Source: Paenarthrobacter nitroguajacolicus JCM 14115
GTDB taxonomy: Bacteria; Actinomycetota; Actinomycetes; Actinomycetales; Micrococcaceae
DNA: 33,204 nucleotides
Direction: 5' to 3'
Assembly (NCBI GenBank): GCA_001313365.1
Contig: BBFS01000050.1
Coordinates: forward strand, 1 to 33,204
In this document: positions 26,829 to 33,204 of the stretch, one piece after another
How the letters are laid out: every line of letters begins with the position of its first letter
Numbering within the stretch: the first letter of the stretch is position 1
Position numbers and translations under genes: made by a program
The notes under the pieces: generated by a model
Seen by the model: only the letters and a program-made list of their open reading frames with translations
Told to the model about the DNA's origin: nothing
The model's database searches: none

Positions 26829-29572
26829 GTGCCCAGCAAGGCAAAAACCGGCAAGAAACTCGTGATCGTGGAGTCTCCCGCCAAGAGCAAGACCATCGCC
26901 AAGTATCTTGGCGAGGGCTTCATCGTCGAGGCTTCGATCGGCCACATCCGGGACCTCCCGCAGCCGTCGGACCTCCCTGCCGAGCTGAAGAAGACCTCGT
27001 TGGGCAAGTTTGCTGTCGACATCGAAAACGACTTCAAGCCGTACTACGTTGTTTCTCCGGACAAGAAGAAAAAGGTCGCCGAGCTCAAGGCCCAGCTGAA
27101 AGACGCTGACGCCTCTACCTCGCAACTGATGGGGGGGACCGCGAAGGCGAAGCCATCGCGTGGCACCTCCTGGAGGTCCTGAAGCCCAAGGTTCCCGTCT
27201 ACCGCATGACGTTCGGTGAAATCACCAAGGAAGCCATCCACCGCGCCATGGACAACCTCCGGGATGTCGATACCGCTTTGGTGGATGCCCAGGAAACACG
27301 TCGTATTCTTGACCGCCTCTATGGCTACGAGATTTCCCCCCCGTGTTGTGGCGCAAGGTTGCCCGCGGACTGTCCGCTGGCCGTGTCCAGTCCGTGGTGA
27401 CCCGCATGGTGGTTGACCGGGAACGTGAACGCATGGCCTTCCGGGCCGCGTCCTACTGGGACCTCACGGGCCAGTTCGGTTCAGATTCGGGTTCTTTCAA
27501 GGCCAAGCTTGCGGCCGTGGACGGTTCCAAGGTAGCCAGTGGCCGGGACTTCAACGACAACGGGCAGCTCACCTCCTCAAACGTGGTGCACCTCAATGAG
27601 GAACTCGCCACGTCCTTGGCCTCCGGTCTGGAGAACGCTGATTTCCGCGTCCGCTCTGTAGACACCAAGCCGTACACCCGCCGCCCTGCAGCACCGTTCA
27701 CCACCTCCACGCTGCAGCAGGAAGCCGGCCGTAAGCTCCGCTTCTCGTCGAAGAGCACCATGCAGGTTGCCCAGCGCCTGTATGAAAATGGCTACATCAC
27801 CTATATGCGTACCGACTCATCAGCTTTGAGCGATGAAGCACTCACAGCTGCCCGCCGTCAGGCTTCGGAGCTTTATGGTCCCGAGTACGTGCCCCCCAGA
27901 GCCCCCCCCGTGTCTACGCCAATAAGGCTGCCAACGCCCAGGAAGCTCACGAGGCCATCCGTCCCGCGGGAGACTCCTTCCGCACTCCCGCGCAGGTTGC
28001 CAAGCAGCTGAGCGGTGATGAGTTCCGCCTCTACGAGCTCATCTGGAAGCGCACGGTCGCCTCCCAGATGCTGACGCCAAGGGTTCCACGGCCACCATCC
28101 GCCTCGGTGCAGTGGCTGCTGACGGTCGCGACGCCGAATTCTCGGCTTCCGGTACGGTCATTACCTTCCCCCCCGGTTTCCTCGCAGCCTATGAAGAGGG
28201 CAAGGACGAGAGCCGTGGTGATGAAGAATCCGATGAAGCCCGTCGCCTGCCGAACGTTGCCAAGGATGATTCCCTGACGGCTTCGGACATCGTTGCTGTC
28301 GGGCACGAAACGTCACCGCCGCCGCGTTACACGGAAGCATCCCTGACCGCTGAGCTGGAAAAGCGGGGCATTGGCCGCCCGTCCACCTACGCGTCCACGA
28401 TCTCCACCATCCAAGACCGTGGCTACGTTCGTAAGCAGGGTTCTGCCTGGTTCCCAGCTGGATCGCATTCTCCGTGATCCGCTTGCTGGAACAGCACTTC
28501 ACTGATTACGTGGACTACGAGTTCACGGCAGACATGGAAGGCGACCTGGACAAGATCGCCAACGGCCAAGCCGTGGGTGCTGCCTGGCTCAAGCACTTCT
28601 ACTACGGTGAAGACGCAGACCCCCGGCCTGCTGAGCATCGTGAACAACCTCGGCGAAATCGATGCCCGGGAGATCAATTCCGTGCCCATCGCCGACGGCA
28701 TCACGCTGCGTGTGGGCAAATTCGGCCCGTACCTGGAAAGCTCCATCCCCACTTTGGATGCGAAAACCGGCGAAGTGGTTGAGTCCGCACGGGCCAACGT
28801 CCCCGAGGAACTCGCTCCGGACGAACTCACGGCAGACAAAGCCAAAGAGCTCATGGAGACCGCAGCCCCCCCCGAGGAACGGGTTCTTGGAACCGACCCG
28901 CACACGGGCCACACCATCGTTGCCAAGAATGGCCGCTACGGCGCTTACGTCACCGAGATCATCCCCCGAGATGACCGAGGAACAACTGGCCAACCAGCCG
29001 GTGGAGTACTACAAGAACGGCAAGCCCAAGCCTCCCAAGAAGCCTGTGAAGGCCAAGCCGCGCACCGGTTCTCTCTTCAAGTCCATGACCGTGGATACGG
29101 TCACCTTGGATGAAGCCCTCGCGCTCATGAGCCTGCCCCGGGTCCTCGGCGAGGACGCGGATGGAAACCCCATCACGGTACAGAACGGCCGGTTTGGGCC
29201 GTACCTGAAGAAGGCACTGACTCCCGCTCCATCGGTTCGGAAGAGGAAATCTTCACGATCACCCTGGAACAGGCTCTGGAGATCTACTCGCAGCCCAAGC
29301 AACGTGGCGCCCGTGCCTCCGTACCGCCGCTGGCCGAGTTCGGTCCGGACCCCCCCGTCTCCGAGAAGAACATCGTGGTGAAGGAAGGCCGCTTCGGCCC
29401 CCCCTACATCACTGACGGCGTTACCAACATCACCGTCCCGCGCACAACCTCCCTTGAGGAGCTGACCCGGGAACGCGCCGTCGAGCTTTTGGCGGAAAAG
29501 CGTGCCAAGGGACCGGTCAAGCGGACCACCACCCGCAAGGCACCGGCCAAGAAGGCCACAGCCAAAAAGTAG
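26829..29572 (+). CDS. topA: DNA topoisomerase I (type IA)
   Basis: It relaxes negative supercoils by a single-strand passage mechanism. The TOPRIM domain shows [19 protein letters not shown] and, after correction, [20 protein letters not shown] with the metal-binding acids. The catalytic Tyr lies in [13 protein letters not shown], with EAHEAIRP and [15 protein letters not shown] as further family blocks. Several C-terminal repeat modules follow ([33 protein letters not shown]), and it ends in a Lys-rich tail ([12 protein letters not shown]), typical of actinobacterial TopA. About 910 residues. GTG 26829 follows AGGAG closely. Many breaks occur (near 27108, 27337-27343, 27900, 28070, 28445, 28620, 28970, 29215, 29350); a broken essential gene is the best sign that these are sequence errors. 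Confidence 0.95.
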
Positions 29573-29641
29573 TCACCATGACGGCCGGGGGGGCAGCATT
29601 CGCGAATTGCGTCCCGGCCGGCATCGTGGTCGAGTAGAACC

Positions 29642-30078
29642 ATGACTGAACAGACGGTGTCACCGGACAACGAACCCTTGAACGACCTCGAGGCGAAGCT
29701 CGCCTCGGCCGAACAACCGGACGCGAACCCGGTGGACGTCATCCTCGCTTTCCTGAACAACGAGGTCTACCTCGTCAGCTCGGAAGCCGTGGACGGCCCC
29801 GACTCCTCCGTGGAGCCTTTGGTGCTCTCCAACGCCGACGGACAGCCCGTCCTGGCCGTCTTTAGCCACCCGAGCCGCGTGGATGAGCGCTTCCTTGAAG
29901 CAGCCCCACACGTCCTGGGCACCATGGGCTCGGCGATCCTGGGAAACATCGGAGACGAACTCGGCATGGTCATCAACCCGGGAAGCGAATTCGGCTTCGA
30001 AATCGACCCCCCGAGGGCATTGCGAACATTCGCCGCGACTTCAAGCGTGCCGACGAAGCCGGGGAGTCCGCCGAATAG
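29642..30078 (+). CDS. SseB-family small protein
   Basis: About 144 residues, with the SseB N-terminal-type fold visible as [56 protein letters not shown] and [22 protein letters not shown]. Proteins of this kind are common and poorly characterised in actinobacteria; no enzymatic motif is seen. The C6 at 30007-30012 should be C4 and hides the last 20 residues ([15 protein letters not shown], stop TAG 30076-30078). Between topA and this gene (29573-29641) is a GGCCGGG/CCCGGCC inverted repeat that may end the topA message. Confidence 0.82.
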
Positions 30079-30155
30079 CGGGCGACCAAGCTGCCGGTAA
30101 CCATCCGGTCAGCGAAACGTCGTCGCCAAGTTGCTTCACGGGCTTCGAATCGGTG

Positions 30156-30161
30156 AATAAT
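30156..30161 (+). promoter_or_regulatory. -10 hexamer AATAAT, leaderless ppx start
   Basis: AATAAT (5 of 6 to TATAAT), GGCAGA, then ATG 30168: a 6-base gap. TTGCTT at 30131-30136 is a possible -35 with a long 19-base spacer. Confidence 0.5.
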
Positions 30162-30167
30162 GGCAGA

Positions 30168-31307
30168 ATGCGTCTTGGCGTTCTCGACATCGGGTCCAAC
30201 ACCGTCCACCTACTGCTGGTGGACGCTCACCCCGGCGCGCGTCCGGTAGCTTTCGCTTCCCACAAGCGCCCGCTTTCTCTGGTGCAGTACCTCGACGGCG
30301 ACGGCAACATCAACGACGCCGGGCAGCACGAGCTCATCGAATTCGTCCTGGAAGCCTGGGAGTTCGCGGCCAGCCACAAGGCGGAGGATCTCCTGGCGTT
30401 CTGTACCTCGGCCATCCGGGAGGCAACCAACGGACCCGAGGTCCTGGCCCGCGTCAAACACGAGACCACGGTGACCCTCCAGGAACTCACCGGCAGCGAA
30501 GAAGCCTCCATGACTTTCTTCGCAGTACGCCGCTGGTACGGATGGGGGCGCAGGCAACATCCTTGACCTGGATATCGGCGGGGGGCTCCTTTGAAATGGC
30601 GTATGGGACGGATGAACTCCCCCCCGAGTACGCCACCTCTGTTCCGCTGGGTGCCAGCCGTTTGACGCGGGACTGGCTCCACGATGATCCGCCCAGCGCG
30701 AAGAGCGTGAAGGAACTGCGGCGCTACATCCGGTCCACGCTGAAACCGGTGGTCCGGGACTTCCACGAGTTGGGCCGGGCCAATCTGGTGGCCGGCACCT
30801 CCAAGACGTTCCGCTCCTTGGCGCGCATCGCCGGTGCAGCTCCCAGCGCCGCAGGGCCGTACGTGAAGCGTGAGCTCCACGCAGCAGACCTGGGGGGGCT
30901 GTGGGCACAGCGGATTTCTGCCATGACCGTGGAAGACAGGTTGTACCTTCCTGGCGTCTCCGATGCGCGCGCCCGACAGTTGTTGGCAGGTGCCCTCGTT
31001 GCTGAAGCGGCCCTTGAGCTCTTTGAATTTCCCAAGATGGAGATTTGTCCCTGGGCCCTTCGTGAGGGCCTGATCCTGCGACGCCTGGACCAGCTGGTCT
31101 TCGAGGAAGCCCTGGATCCGGCGCCGCACGTGGGCAAGCGCAAGAAGGACAAATCCAAGAAAAAGGCAGCCAAGGAAGCCGCCAAGGCTCCCGATAAAGA
31201 AGAGCCCCATCCGGGGTTCAAAGAATTCCCGGTCCCTGTAAACACACCGTCCCCCCCATCACCCATCCCAGCCCCCCCGTGGCAGGCGGGCTGGCCTCCT
31301 GAGATGA
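30168..31307 (+). CDS. Ppx/GppA-family exopolyphosphatase or pppGpp phosphohydrolase
   Basis: This is an ASKHA-fold phosphatase of about 375 residues acting on polyphosphate or pppGpp; sequence alone does not tell which. Marks are [18 protein letters not shown] (phosphate loop 1), [10 protein letters not shown], the second loop [15 protein letters not shown] and [15 protein letters not shown]. The conserved part ends near residue 320. A Lys-rich tail follows ([17 protein letters not shown]), then a Pro-rich end. The G5 at 30544-30548 should be G4. Two C7 runs (31251-31257, 31272-31278) lie in the tail, so the stop is uncertain: the reading that trims both to five gives TGA 31305-31307, overlapping the next start as ATGA. 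Confidence 0.88.
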
Positions 31308-32143
31308 GCAACGACGTCGAACCTGAAGTGAATGACCGCCAAATTCCCGTGGCGCTGTCCAGTGCATCCGTGTACCCGCTGAGCGTCCACGACGCTTTCG
31401 CGGTGGCGCAGGACCTGGGGTACGAAGGCGTGGAGGTGATGGTTACCAACAACGCGGTGAGCCAGAACCCGGATGCCTTGATCCAACTAAGCCACCGGTA
31501 CCACCAGGAGATCGTCTCCATCCATGCGCCCACCTTGCTGTTGACGCAACAGGTTTGGGGGGGTACGGCGTGGAACAAGATTGAGAAATCCTGCCAAATG
31601 GCCGCGGACGTCGGATGCGACACCGTGGTGGTCCACCCGCCGTTCCGCTGGCAGTCAAACTACGCGGAGAACTTCGTGGAAGGCGTGCGTGAGATCGCGG
31701 CGAGGTACCGGGTGCGTATTGCCGTGGAGAACATGTACCATGGCGCGTTCGCGGACGTGAAGCGGTGGCCTACCTGCCGCACTGGGATCCTTTGGGCCAG
31801 GATTACGACGACGTCACGTGGGACTTCTCCCATGCCGCCACTGCCGGGGGGGCCAACAGCCTGGAAGCCATCAAAGCGCTCGGAAACAAGCTCCGGCATG
31901 TCCATCTCACCGACGGTTCGGGTTCCGGCAAGGACGAGCACCTGGTGCCGGGCACCGGAACGCAGCAGTGCGCCGATGCTTTGCAGCATTTGGCAGCCAC
32001 GGGTTTCGATGGCGTCGTAGTGGCGGAGATTTCAACCCGCAAGGCGAAGGTAGCGGGGGGAGCGCGAGGAAATGCTGGCAGAAACCCTGCGTTTTGCCCG
32101 GCAGCACCTCAGCGTCCCGTTGTTGCGCAGCGTAGACAACTAA
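31304..32143 (+). CDS. TIM-barrel sugar phosphate isomerase/AP endonuclease-type protein
   Basis: About 280 residues of the xylose-isomerase-like TIM-barrel superfamily: ALSSASVYPLSVHDAFAVAQDLGYEGVEVMV, SIHAPTLLL, CDTVVVHPPFRWQSNYAENF, RIAVENMYP, VTWDFSHAA, LRHVHLTDGSG and GVVVAEIS. The Glu, Asp and His residues of these blocks form the usual divalent-metal site. Whether it acts on DNA or on a sugar cannot be told; position after Ppx is seen often in related genomes. ATG 31304 overlaps the Ppx stop in the favoured reading. Breaks lie near 31738, 31768, 31845-31851 and 32057. Confidence 0.85.
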
Positions 32144-32181
32144 CCGGCGTCGAGCGCTATACACCAGCGCCTCGCCTTGTT

Positions 32182-32213
32182 CGCCTGACCCACCCTTCAA
32201 GGTGCGTCAGGCG
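32182..32213 (+). terminator. Hairpin ending the ppx/TIM-barrel operon
   Basis: CGCCTGAC (32182-32189) pairs with GTCAGGCG (32206-32213). After one C-C mismatch, CACC pairs with GGTG, leaving a 6-base loop. It lies about 40 bases after TAA 32141-32143. There is no T tract, as is frequent in actinobacterial terminators. Confidence 0.55.
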
Positions 32214-32225
32214 GATAAGCGTGGG

Positions 32226-32259
32226 GCTTCGCGCGGTCCACGGTCCTTAAAAGCGAAGC
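32226..32259 (+). ncRNA. Alternative hairpin competing with the next one
   Basis: GCTTCGC (32226-32232) pairs perfectly with GCGAAGC (32253-32259). The last three bases of its 3' arm are also the first three of the long hairpin at 32257-32313, so the two cannot be fully formed together. Confidence 0.35.
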
Positions 32260-32313
32260 ACCGGCGGCCGAATCGGGAAATGGGGGGGGAAAACCCGCCC
32301 GGCCACCGGTGCT
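32257..32313 (+). ncRNA. Long hairpin in the proC upstream region
   Basis: The arms 32257-32270 and 32300-32313 pair at 13 of 14 positions (C32265 against A32305 is the mismatch). An inner CGGG/CCCG stem (32274-32277, 32294-32297) closes a loop of A's and a G tract (G8 here, probably shorter in truth). It may be a terminator, an attenuator or part of a small RNA; its role is unproven. Confidence 0.45.
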
Positions 32314-32362
32314 GCTGGCGGACATCCCCCATGCCCGCCTCATCACTCGCACCCTCAATGAG

Positions 32363-32378
32363 GTAACTACTAAGTTAC
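32363..32378. promoter_or_regulatory. Perfect dyad upstream of proC
   Basis: GTAACT-ACTA-AGTTAC is a perfect 6+4+6 inverted repeat about 100 bases before the proC start. Its AT-rich centre and size fit an operator for a dimeric regulator. Confidence 0.4.
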
Positions 32379-32466
32379 GGACCAAGAATGAGTGCTGCCT
32401 GCAATAACCTTGGGAGCTAGCTGGGAATCTGGAATTCGTTAGACCCCCCCGTCCAAGGCCAACTGC

Positions 32467-32472
32467 AATGAT
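32467..32472 (+). promoter_or_regulatory. -10-like hexamer AATGAT before proC
   Basis: TGC then AATGAT, a 6-base gap (GGAGCC) and ATG 32479. GGAG sits only 2 bases from the ATG, too close to be a normal ribosome site, so a leaderless start is plausible. The hexamer is only 4 of 6 to TATAAT. Confidence 0.3.
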
Positions 32473-32478
32473 GGAGCC

Positions 32479-33204
32479 ATGAGCAACCGAATCGCATTCC
32501 TTGGCTGTGGATCCATGAACGAGGCAATCCTGGGAGGCCTGCTTGCCGCCGGGACGGACCCGTCCGATATCGTCGCCACCGTCCGCCGTGCCGAGCGGGC
32601 GGACGAACTGGCCCAGCGCCATGGGGTCATGGCCATCGCAGGCGAGGAGGAGCCGGACAACAACAGGCTGGCCACCAAAGGCTCCAGCATGGTCATTCTG
32701 GGCGTCAAGCCGGTAGGCATCCTGGACCTGGCCCGGGAGATCAGCCCCGCCCTGGGGAAGGACACGATCGTTGTCAGTGTCGCAGCGGCAGTCTCCCTCG
32801 CCCAGCTCGAAGCGGCGCTGCCGGACGGACAGCCGGTGATCCGCACCATGCCCAACACGCCCTCAAGATTGGGCCGCGGTGTCATATCTGTCTCCCCGGG
32901 TACTCATTGCACGCCTGAGCAGCTGGAGAAGGCGAAGAAGGCGCTGGCCGGCGCCGGCACAGTGGTCCAGATTCCCGAAGAACAGGTGGATGCGCTGTCC
33001 GCTATCAGCGGTTCCGGCCCGGCCTACGCGTTCTACCTCGCCGAAGCCATGGCTGCGGCCGGCGTGGAGCTTGGTTTGGACGAGGAACTGTCCGTGATGC
33101 TTGCCCGCGAAACCGTGGCAGGTGCCGGCTTCATGTTGGCCGAACCGGGAGCAAACCCCCCCTCAGCCTCCGCATCGCCGTCACCAGCCCCCAACGGCAC
33201 GACC
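32479..33204 (+). CDS. proC: Pyrroline-5-carboxylate reductase (partial, runs off the window)
   Basis: This is the last step of proline synthesis, reducing pyrroline-5-carboxylate with NAD(P)H. The nucleotide-binding start is RIAFLGCGSMNEAILGGLL, followed by VILGVKPVGILDLA, VIRTMPNTPSRLGRGVISVS and the family signature VDALSAISGSGPAYAFYLAEAMAAAGVELGL. The window ends about 30 residues before the expected C-terminus, within RIAVTSPNGTT. The C7 at 33156-33162 and the C5 near 33187 disturb the last visible part. A shadow frame at 32879-33097 is not a gene. Confidence 0.95.
   Translation, partial: MSNRIAFLGCGSMNEAILGGLLAAGTDPSDIVATVRRAERADELAQRHGVMAIAGEEEPDNNRLATKGSSMVILGVKPVGILDLAREISPALGKDTIVVSVAAAVSLAQLEAALPDGQPVIRTMPNTPSRLGRGVISVSPGTHCTPEQLEKAKKALAGAGTVVQIPEEQVDALSAISGSGPAYAFYLAEAMAAAGVELGLDEELSVMLARETVAGAGFMLAEPGANPPSASASPSPAPNGTT

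Larger units (their letters stand above)
32144..32478. other. Structure-rich intergenic region upstream of proC
   Basis: These 335 bases have no convincing coding region. They hold one 8-bp hairpin after the upstream operon (32182-32213), two overlapping alternative hairpins (32226-32259 and 32257-32313) and a perfect dyad (32363-32378). proC follows at 32479. The entries below describe each. Confidence 0.6.

Noticed and set aside
1..33204. Poly-G and poly-C tracts as phase-variation switches
   Set aside because: They occur in housekeeping genes (acs, nth, topA, proC) and in non-coding DNA alike, and neighbouring errors compensate one another. Contingency loci are few and affect surface genes.
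1..33204. CRISPR array, prophage, insertion sequence or toxin-antitoxin module
   Set aside because: No regularly spaced repeats, integrase, transposase, terminal repeats or paired small toxin/antitoxin genes were seen.

Overview
The window is about 33 kb of high-GC chromosome from an actinobacterium. It most resembles Arthrobacter in the broad sense (Micrococcaceae); that placement is an inference from protein flavour and gene order, not from a search. The backbone acs - nth - NUDIX - ssd/tad cluster - helicase - topA is also recalled from the Mycobacterium tuberculosis chromosome (acs Rv3667, nth Rv3674c, NUDIX Rv3672c, ssd to TadE-like genes Rv3660c to Rv3654c, helicase Rv3649, topA Rv3646c). 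It is therefore a conserved core segment rather than an island.

A caveat governs everything. Almost every gene is broken in this text, including essential ones such as topA. The breaks fall mostly at G or C runs of 5 to 8, which protein continuity says should be about 4 or 5, and at single-base losses in runs of 2 or 3. In each gene the correct protein resumes in another frame and no domain is lost. I read this as homopolymer-length error in the sequence, so genes are annotated as single intact CDSs spanning the breaks, with the main break sites named.

Layout. 1-5100: tail of an unknown protein, sensor kinase, OmpR-type regulator, SLC13-type permease and glycerate kinase, all on + with start/stop overlaps through the permease. 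5097-8129 on -: acetyl-CoA synthetase, a strong hairpin, then a DeoR-type repressor. 8607-11510 on +: a membrane protein with a long disordered linker, endonuclease III and a NUDIX hydrolase. 11550-13649 on -: a DUF1508 protein and a stand-alone family A DNA polymerase. 13818-18982 on +: the helicase/secretion-neighbourhood Tad pilus cluster (Ssd/CpaE-like, TadA, TadB, TadC, Flp-like DUF4244 pilin, TadE, second TadE-like protein). The Mrf-type helicase (18987-21346, -) converges on it with a gap of 4 bases. 21437-26701: GNAT acetyltransferase (-), TrhO tRNA hydroxylase (+), two related lipoproteins (-), SAM methyltransferase (+) and a winged-helix regulator (+). 26829-32143 on +: topA, SseB-like protein, Ppx/GppA phosphatase and a TIM-barrel AP-endonuclease-like enzyme. 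32144-32478: a structure-rich intergenic stretch. 32479-end: proC, running off the window.

The points most worth a second look are: the pilin-type processing site and pentad-repeat acidic leader in the DUF4244 protein; a series of genes whose -10-like hexamer sits exactly 6 bases before the start codon, implying leaderless mRNAs; the competing hairpins and a perfect dyad upstream of proC; and the paired lipoproteins, one with a palindrome over its promoter. No tRNA, rRNA, CRISPR, insertion sequence or phage gene was seen.
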